This document shows, piece by piece, positions 52,549 to 62,288 of a stretch of 64,000 bases of DNA. Where the stretch lies: positions 456,603 through 520,602 of the forward strand of contig NZ_LAQL01000003.1 in assembly GCF_001026905.1 (NCBI RefSeq). The letters run 5' to 3'. The notes under the pieces are model-generated. The model was not told the DNA's origin. It saw only the letters and a program-made list of their open reading frames with translations, and did no database searches. Both the position numbers and the translations under genes were made by a program. This DNA is from Kiloniella spongiae. Its GTDB lineage: Bacteria; Pseudomonadota; Alphaproteobacteria; Kiloniellales; Kiloniellaceae. How positions within the stretch are numbered: the stretch's first letter is position 1; every line of letters begins with the position of its first letter.

Positions 52549-53337
52549 ATGGATCTAGATTCTATATGTCATCGAGTTGTCGTTTTCTTTTTGAAATGGT
52601 CAATCGTCGTTATTACGTCCCTATGTTTGTGGTTTTATCTTGGCGCAATAAAACCTGTTTATGCAGAGAGCTGGAAAGACTGTCCGGGTATCGAGCGTAA
52701 TGAACCGCTTCATAGTGCGGTCAGGCAGGAAGCGTTATCTACTGTGAAATGCCTCCTGAAAGGGGGATATAATCCAGATACGCTTGGTAAATATAACTAT
52801 TCTTCTCTGTCCTTAAGCGTTGACGTTGATATCAACAGTGAAATTCTTGATTTGCTTCTTGATTATGGTGCTGATGTAAATATTAACAATGGAAGTGCTC
52901 TACAAGTTGCAATGCTCAATCTGGGAGAAGCAGTTAACTACTGGAATTCCATTGAGAATGCATCCGAACAAGGGGAAAATGACGACGCTCGGAACCTGGA
53001 GCAAGATGTTTTAACAAGTTTACAGATGCTTTTTAAGCTGTTGGATTATGGGGCAAATTACTATTTAATTCGAAATGAAGACCAAGACCCTGAATATTCC
53101 CATCTTGTATTCTTGATTTATAGTGTGTGCCAAGTCGATTCAGAACATTTTTATCATTATCTGGATTACGAGAATATTTTTAATGGAATAAAAACCAAGT
53201 CCCAATTCAGGATATTTATGACTAGGGATGAATTTCAGGGAATTCGACATCTTGAGGTTTTATCTAAGCTTGGTCTGTTTGATTATGAATGTCTTTTATC
53301 GTCCCAGAGAAATTTTCCTCCTGAAGAGAAAATTTAA
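52549..53337 (+). CDS. Ankyrin-repeat protein with N-terminal membrane/signal segment
   Basis: A 262-residue protein with a hydrophobic segment (about 12-33) and an AYAES-like signal cleavage region. Two to three ankyrin-type repeats follow (about 55-125: EPLHSAVRQEALSTVKCLLKGGYNPDTLG, LDLLLDYGADVNINNGSALQVAML). The last 100 residues are less regular. It should bind a partner in the periplasm. Inserted between internal virion genes, it looks like a lysogenic-conversion moron rather than a virion part. Confidence 0.7.
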   Translation: MDLDSICHRVVVFFLKWSIVVITSLCLWFYLGAIKPVYAESWKDCPGIERNEPLHSAVRQEALSTVKCLLKGGYNPDTLGKYNYSSLSLSVDVDINSEILDLLLDYGADVNINNGSALQVAMLNLGEAVNYWNSIENASEQGENDDARNLEQDVLTSLQMLFKLLDYGANYYLIRNEDQDPEYSHLVFLIYSVCQVDSEHFYHYLDYENIFNGIKTKSQFRIFMTRDEFQGIRHLEVLSKLGLFDYECLLSSQRNFPPEEKI

Positions 53338-53424
53338 ATCCCTGATCGATAATTCTATGGTTGAATGAAGGTTAAGTTTTTGAGTTAATTGGCTATCTGA
53401 ATTTGATAAAAATGAGATTATTGA

Positions 53425-54003
53425 ATGTTTATTACGGCTGTTCAGTCACGTTTTAAGGAAATAGAATTCAAACGGGTACTGAAAGCCTTTATCATTTCTA
53501 TACTGGTTCTTTTTCTTCTGACCTTTACATATGAATTTATTGATAAGATTTATTATGACTTTACTTCTATAGATGGAGCGAACCCTCAAAAGACAAATAT
53601 GCTTCTGGAGAGAGCTCTTGAGTTGATTATAAAGTTTTCGCTTTATTTAATCCTCTATCAAATCCCGTCAAATTTACCTGTTCTCCTGGGGGGATTGGTT
53701 CTGAATTTCTGTAAAGTCAAACGGATTATTTGGACGTATCTGTTATTTATTATCTGCTTTATTTCATATGATGTTTATAACCTTTTTGATTTTATGTATC
53801 CGCGTGAAGGTACATCAACCTTTGGATACAGCACGAGGGATTGCGTGGCTATTGTTGATAATGTTCGAACCGCTTGCGGGTATGAAATCTGGGCGAAAGG
53901 TTTTTTCAGGGATTTGGTTGAAGCGTTGATTGGTGCAGCTGTTTACCTACGATTTTATCAAAGAGGAAACAAAGAGAATGTCAGACAAATGGCAGTTAAA
54001 TAA
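53425..54003 (+). CDS. Hypothetical membrane protein
   Basis: A 192-residue protein with three membrane helices (about 20-40, 68-92, 100-125) and a conserved-looking cysteine pair after them (CVAIVDNVRTACGYE). No family recognised. It overlaps the next gene by 26 bases. It probably belongs with the ankyrin gene as a moron unit. Confidence 0.55.
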   Translation: MFITAVQSRFKEIEFKRVLKAFIISILVLFLLTFTYEFIDKIYYDFTSIDGANPQKTNMLLERALELIIKFSLYLILYQIPSNLPVLLGGLVLNFCKVKRIIWTYLLFIICFISYDVYNLFDFMYPREGTSTFGYSTRDCVAIVDNVRTACGYEIWAKGFFRDLVEALIGAAVYLRFYQRGNKENVRQMAVK

Positions 54004-54814
54004 GGATGGCACGGCTACTTTTTTCACGGATGAATATGGCCCTGTCACGATTGATCAGGATAATTTTTTTGATACAGCCCGGGATGATATCATCGATATT
54101 AAAAAGAGCGATGATGATTATCATGAATATGGCTTTTTATATGATCTTGGTATTTCAACCAAAGATGTTGATCATGAAGTAGTTTCGTCAGCTTTGGCGA
54201 CCTTTGCAACTCCGCTAGGACCAAAGTATGGAAATTTTGCTGGACCTGGGTTTGTAAAGCATTCTTCGGCTAATCCGGATGTTGTGACAAACTACACAAC
54301 AAACTTACATCTTCTTGATCCCGGATTGGTACAGCGTACTATCGTCGTGAAAGATGGAAATTACCATATTCGTACTGTAGGTATTGGCACTGGTTATTTT
54401 AAAGATCAGAATGTAGATTATGCGAAAGATGTTTGGGGTTTTGCTGATAAAAGAATAAAGAATTGGATTGAGTCATACCAAAAAAGTAACAGTTTACGAA
54501 TGGTTCCATCACACAAAAAGATAATTGGTGATAAAATAGAACAATCAATACTTAATGACCGCCTGTCTGGTGTTTCCAATCCAGATATAGCCGTATCTGT
54601 AGAAAGCAATGATGGTAAAAATTCATTATCCAATCCTGTTCTTTTAATAGATCCTGAGGACGCCATTGATAATGAAGTAGTTTTGTCGGAACGTATGCAG
54701 CAAGGTTTCAATAAATCTCAAATCGCTAGCCCAGAGAGTGAAGCCGAAGGCAACGTGCATGGTTTTTTGAATAATTTTTCAAACAATGAATTGTTGCGAT
54801 CAAAAGGGATGTAA
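53978..54814 (+). CDS. Hypothetical phage protein
   Basis: A 278-residue soluble protein starting at the ATG 53978 (AAAGAG ahead), 26 bases inside the membrane protein gene. It is acidic with beta-rich middle parts (NYTTNLHLLDPGLVQRTIVVKDGNYHIRTVGIG) that hint at a carbohydrate or lipid-binding or transglutaminase-like fold, but no motif is certain. The last 100 residues look disordered. Role unknown. Confidence 0.5.
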   Translation: MSDKWQLNKDGTATFFTDEYGPVTIDQDNFFDTARDDIIDIKKSDDDYHEYGFLYDLGISTKDVDHEVVSSALATFATPLGPKYGNFAGPGFVKHSSANPDVVTNYTTNLHLLDPGLVQRTIVVKDGNYHIRTVGIGTGYFKDQNVDYAKDVWGFADKRIKNWIESYQKSNSLRMVPSHKKIIGDKIEQSILNDRLSGVSNPDIAVSVESNDGKNSLSNPVLLIDPEDAIDNEVVLSERMQQGFNKSQIASPESEAEGNVHGFLNNFSNNELLRSKGM

Positions 54815-54883
54815 CGTTCTACGCTAGATTCCGGGCATAACGCCTAAATTTTATCCTGTTTTTATACTGTTCACATGTTTTAA

Positions 54884-54915
54884 GGCTCCGGCATTTTTAC
54901 CGGGGTTATTTTTTT
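54884..54915 (+). terminator. Intrinsic terminator before the large internal virion gene
   Basis: CTCCGG pairs with CCGGGG around an 8-base loop, with wobble extension, followed by ATTTTTTT. It is 42 bases ahead of the 949-residue protein gene. Confidence 0.72.
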
Positions 54916-54956
54916 GCCTGAAACTCTTTGGGCTCAAGCTTAGAAGGTTCACAAAT

Positions 54957-57806
54957 ATGCCAAATATCCCTGATAGTAGAGCCCCGGCCACAGCTCGATT
55001 TGAATTGCCAGATGAAAAGATTAGTGCTGTTACGGGTGGTCTTTCCAAGCTTTCAAAAGCTATTCATGAAAAAGACGAAAAGGAAAAACAAGCAGAAAAT
55101 GCGCGTAAACAAAAGCTCGCTATTACTGATGTTGATAGTGTGGAGAGCGCAAAAGATGAAGGCTTCATCGAAGGCGTGAAATCTGATCTGAGAGACGCAT
55201 CTGAATTTATGCAGGAAAAGCTGCGTGATATCGATCTTTATGAAGAAATGTCCGAATTTACTTCTGGTCTTTATCAGGGAATAAGGGAGCAGCTTGGCTT
55301 TACAGACAGTTCGCCAGCAAAAATTGATGAAGAAATCAAAACGGCCTATGAGGAACAAAAGGCTGGCATGTTAGCGCGGCAGAACTTCAGAAATGAAGAT
55401 GAGGTCGCCGCCTTTAGTCAGCGGTTTGACGAAAAAGCTCGTTTTGATCAGCAGTCTCTAAGGGCTTCTAAACAACAAATTCTCAAAGAAAGAATTCATG
55501 CGACTGTAGATCGTCACATCGAAAAGTACGGTTCCGGCGTTGTTACTAATCCGGATACTCTGACCGACGCCATTATCGTTATTGATAGCAACATCAATGA
55601 TCTGGCGCCGGGAATAGGGCGTGAGGTTGCGGTTGAAAAAAGTAGAGAAGCACGTAGAAGTTTTCTGTCTTTTGCGCTTCAGGGACACGCGAAACAAGGG
55701 AATTATGACGCATTACAATCACTGTTGGATGGTGTTGACCCGGCAACAGGGGCAGAGATCAACATTGATGAATATGTGAACAACGAAGATAAGGGATATT
55801 TTCAATCCATCGCCTCAAAAGGCATTGTCCGCAATGAAGCCACGAAACTTCTGGATGATATTTCAGCTGCTGGGCTGTCCGAAGAACATTTACTTAGAAC
55901 GTTGGAATATTATCCCGATCAATTAATCGGCAAGGAAGCAAATCTTCTCTGGAAAAATCAACGACGCCTTCAGGCTAAAGAACAAAGAGAGAGAATAAAG
56001 GGGCAGCGTTATTCAGGCTGGAACTATCTTGTCGAAAACAAAGGAAATATTGATGTTAATGATCTTTCTCTGGACTTGTCAGACGAGGATAGAGAGACAT
56101 TCATTCGTTATGTAGATGAATTATCTGACAGGCAGTTGGGGTTATACCGGCCCGATCATTCTTTGGGCAAGAGAGCCGTTTATGAAGTCAAAAAATTACA
56201 ATTAGCAGACCCTGAAAATTTCGGTGATCGGGATTTATCCGATTATTTTAAATTTATGTCTCCTCATCAAATTGGTCAAGCAGTGGCAATGCAGGAAGGT
56301 GAACTTGATGCAAGAGATGCTGCCAACTTTAAAATGCGAGATAGGGTAGCTTTTCAAGCATGGAAAGCGGCAACTGGTAAAAGCGTTTTAGAGCAAGAGG
56401 ATAAAGAAAGTTTTATCGACTTTAGAATAAACTTGGATGAGCGGGTTGATGAACATAATGGAACACAAGAAGAGCCCGCAACACCTACTGATGTCGAGAG
56501 AATAGCCAATGACATGGCGGCGAATGGTGAGATGGTTCAGCCAGAACGTGAGGGTGATGTTATTCGCGGTGGGGAGGGGCGTGATGTTTTTGGTGGTAGT
56601 GGAGGTGAAAGTTTAAATGAATATGAGGAGTTGGGTAATCATAAAGTTCCAATAAATGATATTGCTCATCAAGAGGGACTTGAGGGAAGAAAGACAGACA
56701 ACAATCTGATAAATGGTATGCATTATAGTAATTTTATCAGAGATGCTTTGGCGACAAATCTTCGTTTGGATAAATCATCTCCGGAAAACCAACAAGCTGT
56801 TGATATGTACTATAATAGCTATGAAGAGGCTCCTTTATTTAAAGCAGCACCCGCGTCAGAGCAAAATAAAGAAATTTCAGCACTAGTTAATAATCTTGGT
56901 ATCCTCCCGAGTTCTGTTAAAAAAAGAACAATAGATGACATTAATTCAGGCGATCCTGATCGTATTTTAAGAGCGGCTGATTTAAATACGAAACTTGAAA
57001 ATCTTGAAATTGAAGTGTCGCTGGATATTGCTGATTTTGAGCAAAGCAGACTCAGAATGATTAGTACGATGATAGGTGCAGGTGTAGAGCCTAAGGATGC
57101 AGTGGAAAGAGCTAAATTTTTAGCTGATCCTGCTAATGAAAAACTTATTCAAACACGTACTAAAAAATATGAGGAAATGGTTGAAAATAACCCATTTGGT
57201 GCACTTCTATCTGGGTATGAGTTTAGTGCTGGCAATGGGTACTTGACGGACTTCTTTAAACCTTATTTCGCAGAGATACCACTTTACTTAAGAGAGGAAT
57301 TGGAGGTTGAATTAAATGGTCTTTTGAAGAGAGAGTATCTTTTGACAGGAGATATCAGGCATCCTAACGAATATGCTCAAGAAAAGATGGTGAAAAACTG
57401 GGGGCAGAGCATAGTAAATGGCTCAAAGGAATTTATGAAGCATCCTCCCGAGATGTATTATACCAGTAATGGTTTTGAGAAGAATGATAAGGGAATTTGG
57501 GGGCCTCAAAAAAGAAGGCAGTTTAAGAAAAATTATTGGGGAAACTGGGGACATAGTAATGGATCAATATCGGATCAGAATGCTGCAACACATATAGCTG
57601 ATAAATTAGAGAAAGATCTTATTTCGATGGGTGTACCGAAAGATGTTGATACATTTTTGGTAGCGGATGACAGAACAGATGATGAAGCTCGAAACAATCT
57701 TTTCCCATCGTATAAAATTCAATTTTCCGATTTGAAACAATCATCAAACTTTTCGTTAGAGGATTATCGGTGGAACCCAAGAGATGGTTTCTTTGCGATT
57801 AAATAG
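54957..57806 (+). CDS. Large internal virion (core) protein
   Basis: A 949-residue, almost entirely helical protein with heptad-like Lys/Glu/Gln-rich stretches (about 30-420), an acidic Gly-rich linker (about 500-560), another helical part and a Trp/Asn/Gly-rich end (about 830-949). Size, position after the nozzle genes and helical content fit the core proteins of T7-like phages that are ejected to form a trans-envelope channel. No lytic transglycosylase motif was seen. The second half is visibly more AT-rich than the first, which may mark a recombination junction near the linker. Confidence 0.7.
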   Translation: MPNIPDSRAPATARFELPDEKISAVTGGLSKLSKAIHEKDEKEKQAENARKQKLAITDVDSVESAKDEGFIEGVKSDLRDASEFMQEKLRDIDLYEEMSEFTSGLYQGIREQLGFTDSSPAKIDEEIKTAYEEQKAGMLARQNFRNEDEVAAFSQRFDEKARFDQQSLRASKQQILKERIHATVDRHIEKYGSGVVTNPDTLTDAIIVIDSNINDLAPGIGREVAVEKSREARRSFLSFALQGHAKQGNYDALQSLLDGVDPATGAEINIDEYVNNEDKGYFQSIASKGIVRNEATKLLDDISAAGLSEEHLLRTLEYYPDQLIGKEANLLWKNQRRLQAKEQRERIKGQRYSGWNYLVENKGNIDVNDLSLDLSDEDRETFIRYVDELSDRQLGLYRPDHSLGKRAVYEVKKLQLADPENFGDRDLSDYFKFMSPHQIGQAVAMQEGELDARDAANFKMRDRVAFQAWKAATGKSVLEQEDKESFIDFRINLDERVDEHNGTQEEPATPTDVERIANDMAANGEMVQPEREGDVIRGGEGRDVFGGSGGESLNEYEELGNHKVPINDIAHQEGLEGRKTDNNLINGMHYSNFIRDALATNLRLDKSSPENQQAVDMYYNSYEEAPLFKAAPASEQNKEISALVNNLGILPSSVKKRTIDDINSGDPDRILRAADLNTKLENLEIEVSLDIADFEQSRLRMISTMIGAGVEPKDAVERAKFLADPANEKLIQTRTKKYEEMVENNPFGALLSGYEFSAGNGYLTDFFKPYFAEIPLYLREELEVELNGLLKREYLLTGDIRHPNEYAQEKMVKNWGQSIVNGSKEFMKHPPEMYYTSNGFEKNDKGIWGPQKRRQFKKNYWGNWGHSNGSISDQNAATHIADKLEKDLISMGVPKDVDTFLVADDRTDDEARNNLFPSYKIQFSDLKQSSNFSLEDYRWNPRDGFFAIK

Positions 57807-57818
57807 CTTCCAGATGAA

Positions 57819-57867
57819 TTGTTCACCTCCAACCCATCATCTATAATCGTTCTTGGATAAACAGGTC
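57819..57867 (+). promoter_or_regulatory. Late promoter with conserved leader (copy 2)
   Basis: TTGTTC (57819-57824), 17 bases, TATAAT (57842-57847), directly followed by CGTTCTTGGATAAACAGGTC (57848-57867). It matches copy 1 at 43.55 kb in 24 of 26 bases from -10 onward. A terminator starts 3 bases later and the tail fibre gene follows. Confidence 0.75.
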
Positions 57868-57869
57868 TC

Positions 57870-57898
57870 AACCTCTGCTTTTTAGCGGAGGTTTTTTT
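57870..57898 (+). terminator. Intrinsic terminator before the tail fibre genes
   Basis: AACCTCTGC pairs with GCGGAGGTT around TTTTTA, then more T. It is only 17 bases ahead of the tail fibre start and directly behind the conserved leader. Confidence 0.85.
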
Positions 57899-57914
57899 AT
57901 TGGGAAAATCTGAC

Positions 57915-58823
57915 ATGACTATTTCTGCGACACCGCGGAGGGCCTCTTACACAGGGGATGGCTCTACGGTAACCTTTGCTGTGCCTTTCAAGTTTCTTGC
58001 CGACAGCCACCTCAAGGTTGTTGTGACGACGACAAGCGGGGTTGAGACCGTTGTAACGCCAACGCAAATCAGTGGGGCGGGATCGGAAAATGGTGGTTCC
58101 ATCACGCTTTCCTCTGCACCTGTTAACGGGGATACGATCACAATCCTTGGGGCGACACCGTTGGAACAGCAGACTGATCTTGCTGTATCAGATGGGATGC
58201 CAGCCGATGTCATAGAGACTGCTGTTGATTTGCTGACCATTCAAAATCAGGAACAGGATGTACAGATTGGGCGGGCGATTAAGCTACCGGTTGCCTATTC
58301 GGGTGATGAATTACAGTTCCCAGCCCCTGTGCCCAATGAAGTTCCTTATTACGACGAAAACGGCAAGCTGGTGATGTCATCAGTTGGCTTTAGCACCTTG
58401 ATGTCAACAGTCCAGGATTTGATCAATCTGGCCAATGACAGTGGTCAGGCGCATACACATGATTTTTCCGTTTTGACAGGGACTGATCAGGTTCTTTTAG
58501 CCAATTTATCTCGTGTTTTGGGGGTGAGCTATCCGACCACCGTGAATTCATATGGCAATACGACGGACAACCCGGTGATTGATCTCACCAAGACTTTTCT
58601 GACATCGATGACCAATAATGGAAGCGGGGTTATTACCGCAGACAAAGCCAACAATAATGCTGTCGATGTCTGGTTAACCAATGGTCCGACCGCCGGAGTG
58701 GTGGATATGTCCAGTTTTGATTATGTGAAGGGATCATTCGGCGTGGGTGACGGCGTGATCACCATCATGCATATGTCCACAGTAAACGGTATCGCCCGTG
58801 TCGCGTTGGAGGTGCTGGAATGA
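57915..58823 (+). CDS. Tail fibre N-terminal/adaptor protein
   Basis: About 302 residues from the ATG at 57915; the frame extends five codons upstream to a TTG. TPRRASYTGDGSTVTFAVPFKFLADSHLKVVVTT is the T7-type fibre head that docks on the tail. A helical segment (90-130) and a beta-rich end follow. It is shorter than a full fibre; the receptor-binding part probably comes from the next gene, whose start overlaps its stop (ATGA). Confidence 0.82.
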   Translation: MTISATPRRASYTGDGSTVTFAVPFKFLADSHLKVVVTTTSGVETVVTPTQISGAGSENGGSITLSSAPVNGDTITILGATPLEQQTDLAVSDGMPADVIETAVDLLTIQNQEQDVQIGRAIKLPVAYSGDELQFPAPVPNEVPYYDENGKLVMSSVGFSTLMSTVQDLINLANDSGQAHTHDFSVLTGTDQVLLANLSRVLGVSYPTTVNSYGNTTDNPVIDLTKTFLTSMTNNGSGVITADKANNNAVDVWLTNGPTAGVVDMSSFDYVKGSFGVGDGVITIMHMSTVNGIARVALEVLE

Positions 58824-61705
58824 GAGCGCTTTATTCAGGAGCTGATGGCTGGAAAAACGATCTTACTAACTCCCTTGCATTATCAGCCGGAAAGAAGCTG
58901 ACCTATACCCCGACAGTCACAGGCAATCGCCGTCAATTTACAATCATGATGAACGTACGTCGGGTGCGTCATGGGGTTATAGAGTATCTGGTATCGGCAG
59001 GATCAGCGTCTACGCTCTATTTTCACTCTGACGATACACTACGTTGGGGTGGGACAGCAGCAACCGGTTCGCTTCATACATCACGTAAGTTCCGCGATAC
59101 TGAATGGATGTTCATTGGTTTTGCTTTTGATAGTGTAGCACGAACAATGAAGATGGTAGTCAATGATGAGGAAATTGACAGCTTTACTACTAATACATTA
59201 CCGACTGCGAACTATCAGACTTTCTTTAATTACAATGGCTCAATAACAGAGCTTGGTGGTTATAACGGTGGGGCTGGACTAGTCGAAGCCAATGTTTCCG
59301 ATTTCGTTCTTCTCGACGGCGAAGTTCTGACGCCACAAGAAATGATCAACTACCGAACACAAAATGTGCCATTCGGTAATAACGTCATCACGACGACCAA
59401 GAAGTTCACGACTGAAGATAAGCAAGAGCGATATATCTCGCTTTATAGAAACGATTCGGCGAGTAATACAACCAAGATCCTAGATGAGGGCAAGTATGTT
59501 GAACGCTCAACATCATCTTGGGATACCATCCATTCTGACGTCTTACCAAGTACAGGTAGATATCTGATTGAATTTGGATTAGGGGCCGACGCATTTAATG
59601 CCGTAGTTGGTATCGGCCCGGCTGAAAATACAAGCCCAAGAGGTGGGTTCACCACAAATACATTTGGTAATTTTACTGGCATAACATTTAGTGGATCGTC
59701 TCTAAAATCCTTCAACAATGCCAGCACAACGATTGACCCACCAGAATGGGGTGCCAATGTTACACATGACATGTTCTCAATGTATATTGATATGGATGCT
59801 AGAACGGCAATCCTTGCAATTAACGGGGTAGAATTACCTACAGTTCATTCAATAACTTCTGGTGATGTCCGATATTATATAGACTTACACAGCTTGAATC
59901 CCGGCGCATCAGTGAACTTCGGGCAGACCGATTATAAATACCCTAAAGCTGGTTACGGCCCGCTTAAAGAACCTAATCCGCCTGAACTCGAATACGGTCC
60001 TAACGGCACTCAGTTATTGTTTGAGGATGCTAGTGATCTTGGCAAATCCACTGTGGGTAATCTTGTGTCGTGGAGCCTGACGGGGATTACCTCTGATGAT
60101 CAGTTAACAGATACGCCTGGTGATCCTTATGCGATCTTGAGTGCTATAGCGACCTATGGAACAGGCGTTGATATATCCAGAGGTGGTCTACGCTCTACTA
60201 CGAATGGTTCCGCCAACAATAGAGGGAGCTACGCGAGTTTTACCTCTTCGCATAAAATTTACTGTGAAGCGGTTTTTGAAGCTTCTGCGGCAGATAACAA
60301 TGGTGGTATAGGTTTAGGTCCTATCGGTATTGTTCCCGGTGAGTCTTCTGATTCATTTAGATGGATGTCAGCTTCCACTCAGCGCAAAGGTGGTGTTAAA
60401 TCGGCTCTCGGTACAAACATCACTGCGGGTCAAACTGTGATGATCGCTTTTGATCCTGCAACAGGTAATGCTTGGATCGGTAAAGAAGGAACATGGATCG
60501 GCGGGGGAGATCCTGCGGCTGGCACAAGTCCGACAGTGACTGGTCTGGCATCCGATTGTGTGCCTTCTAGTTACCACTATAGTACGTCTGCATACATTGT
60601 CTTTAACTTCGGCCAGAAGCCTTTTACCTACACACCCCCAAATGGCTTTAAGGAACTCAAAAGCTCCAACCGCGAAACTCCTCAATACCACGGGCGTGAC
60701 AAGTTTGATGTAGTTCTTCGGTACGCCGATCATATCGAAACTAAAGTCTATCCGGCTGTGAAGCCCACTGCTGTTTGGACCAAATCCCGAAACGGTGCCT
60801 ATAGCCACAGTCTCTATGACGTTCTTCGAGGGGCTGGAAAATATCTCAGGCCGGATGTACATGATGCCGAGGGTGATTATATCGAAACGCTCAAGTTATT
60901 TGAGGATAATGGTTATACACTTGGTACATCAAATGAGAGTAACCGAGCGGGTAATAACTATGTTGATTGGCTGTTTGGGCTTGATGGTACAGAAGTCACC
61001 AATAACGACGGCACAATTCCATCACAAGTGATTGCTGACAGTTCTGGTTATATGTCACTCGTTGAACATGTGGGAGATGGCCAGACAACAAGCACAGTTG
61101 GGCATGGTTTAGGGGATGTTCCTGAACTTATTATCTCTAAAAACTTAGAAACAACACAGGATTGGGTTGTTCATAGTGGTATCATGACGACAGGCTGGAT
61201 TGGGTCTGATAGCTGGCTAAAATTACACACCGGCAGTGGACAAGTGACAGGGACTTTACTTGGAGCAGATCCGACTTCCGAAGTTTTCCAACCTATTAAC
61301 AGTAGAAATAACGGGAATGGTCAGCGTCACTTGCATATCCTTTTCCGTTCTGTTGATGGTCTCTCAAAGATATTCAGCTACAAAGGCACTGGATCGTCTA
61401 CGAACGGTCCCAACATTGATCTTGGCTTCAAAGCAAGATGGGTGATGTTTAAACGCATTGATAGTAGTGGTTCTTGGTGGATCTATGACACCGAGCGCGA
61501 CACGATACAGCCAATGGATGTTAAGCTTCGCGCGGATGATTCAACTACAGAGTTAACAGCCTCACATCAGATTGATTTTAATGCCGATAGCTTAAAGCTA
61601 CGTATGAACAACGCTGACTTCAACGCCAGCGGAGCCACATACATTGGCCTCGCTATCGCAGATGTTGCTGGTGGCGGCAATCTTCCAGCTATTTTGGGGA
61701 ATTAA
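58820..61705 (+). CDS. Tail fibre/receptor-binding protein with LamG- and SPRY-like domains
   Basis: A 961-residue beta-rich protein. An N-terminal concanavalin-like domain (about 15-180), two SPRY-like repeats (about 215-375 and 450-610, each with FNFGQKPF- or VNFGQTDY-type ends), a GLDGTEVTNNDG linker and a C-terminal DUF7483-like domain (about 730-950, GFKARWVMFKRIDSSGSWWIYDTER). It probably recognises a surface sugar or protein and sets host range. The two SPRY-like parts suggest internal duplication. Confidence 0.82.
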   Translation: MRALYSGADGWKNDLTNSLALSAGKKLTYTPTVTGNRRQFTIMMNVRRVRHGVIEYLVSAGSASTLYFHSDDTLRWGGTAATGSLHTSRKFRDTEWMFIGFAFDSVARTMKMVVNDEEIDSFTTNTLPTANYQTFFNYNGSITELGGYNGGAGLVEANVSDFVLLDGEVLTPQEMINYRTQNVPFGNNVITTTKKFTTEDKQERYISLYRNDSASNTTKILDEGKYVERSTSSWDTIHSDVLPSTGRYLIEFGLGADAFNAVVGIGPAENTSPRGGFTTNTFGNFTGITFSGSSLKSFNNASTTIDPPEWGANVTHDMFSMYIDMDARTAILAINGVELPTVHSITSGDVRYYIDLHSLNPGASVNFGQTDYKYPKAGYGPLKEPNPPELEYGPNGTQLLFEDASDLGKSTVGNLVSWSLTGITSDDQLTDTPGDPYAILSAIATYGTGVDISRGGLRSTTNGSANNRGSYASFTSSHKIYCEAVFEASAADNNGGIGLGPIGIVPGESSDSFRWMSASTQRKGGVKSALGTNITAGQTVMIAFDPATGNAWIGKEGTWIGGGDPAAGTSPTVTGLASDCVPSSYHYSTSAYIVFNFGQKPFTYTPPNGFKELKSSNRETPQYHGRDKFDVVLRYADHIETKVYPAVKPTAVWTKSRNGAYSHSLYDVLRGAGKYLRPDVHDAEGDYIETLKLFEDNGYTLGTSNESNRAGNNYVDWLFGLDGTEVTNNDGTIPSQVIADSSGYMSLVEHVGDGQTTSTVGHGLGDVPELIISKNLETTQDWVVHSGIMTTGWIGSDSWLKLHTGSGQVTGTLLGADPTSEVFQPINSRNNGNGQRHLHILFRSVDGLSKIFSYKGTGSSTNGPNIDLGFKARWVMFKRIDSSGSWWIYDTERDTIQPMDVKLRADDSTTELTASHQIDFNADSLKLRMNNADFNASGATYIGLAIADVAGGGNLPAILGN

Positions 61706-61707
61706 TC

Positions 61708-62262
61708 ATGAAATATGTAATTGAAAAAAATAGTTCTGCTGTTTCTCAGATAAGCGTTTGGACGCCTTCACTGGCAAATAAATGCCATCTTGTTGGAAAT
61801 AGTCAACCACCAAAATCATTGCCCTTTGAACTGAAGGGTGGTGCTAATCTTCGATTGGTTCGCACAGTTAAGGTTAACCCTAATCCTTATCAATATGTTG
61901 TAGATGATGGCGGGGCCCTTGTCGGGGATGAGTGGGTAATAATCCAATCTTTACAAGATAAATCGCAAGATCAAATTGCAAAGCAAAAACGGGATGAAAT
62001 TAACCCGGAAGCAGCTCGGCGAATAGAGGAGATTGCCCCGCTCTGGAAACAGGTTCGCGGTGGGGAGCGAGCTATTCAATTAATCGAGATAAAAAGCGAC
62101 CGAGAATGGACACAAAACGAAGCTGCTGAAGCTGCGTATCTAAGAACCAAACGAGCCGAAATTGAAACTATCAGACAAAAATCAAACGACTTGATGTCCA
62201 TGCCAGATGCCGAACTGGTGAATGTGGATGTTTTTAATGATGTCACATGGGAAGCGTCATGA
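61708..62262 (+). CDS. Tail-fibre-associated small protein
   Basis: A 184-residue protein. The middle INPEAARRIEEIAPLWKQVRGGERAIQLIEI and the charged helical end resemble small proteins encoded after tail fibres, often called assembly or chaperone proteins. The direct link to the fibre gene (2-base gap) supports that role; the function is not proven. Confidence 0.6.
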   Translation: MKYVIEKNSSAVSQISVWTPSLANKCHLVGNSQPPKSLPFELKGGANLRLVRTVKVNPNPYQYVVDDGGALVGDEWVIIQSLQDKSQDQIAKQKRDEINPEAARRIEEIAPLWKQVRGGERAIQLIEIKSDREWTQNEAAEAAYLRTKRAEIETIRQKSNDLMSMPDAELVNVDVFNDVTWEAS

Positions 62263-62288
62263 TCGAAACCTTAATGAAAGGAGAAAAT

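Noticed and set aside
58820..61705. Diversity-generating retroelement target in the tail fibre
   Set aside because: No reverse transcriptase gene and no template repeat were found in the window.
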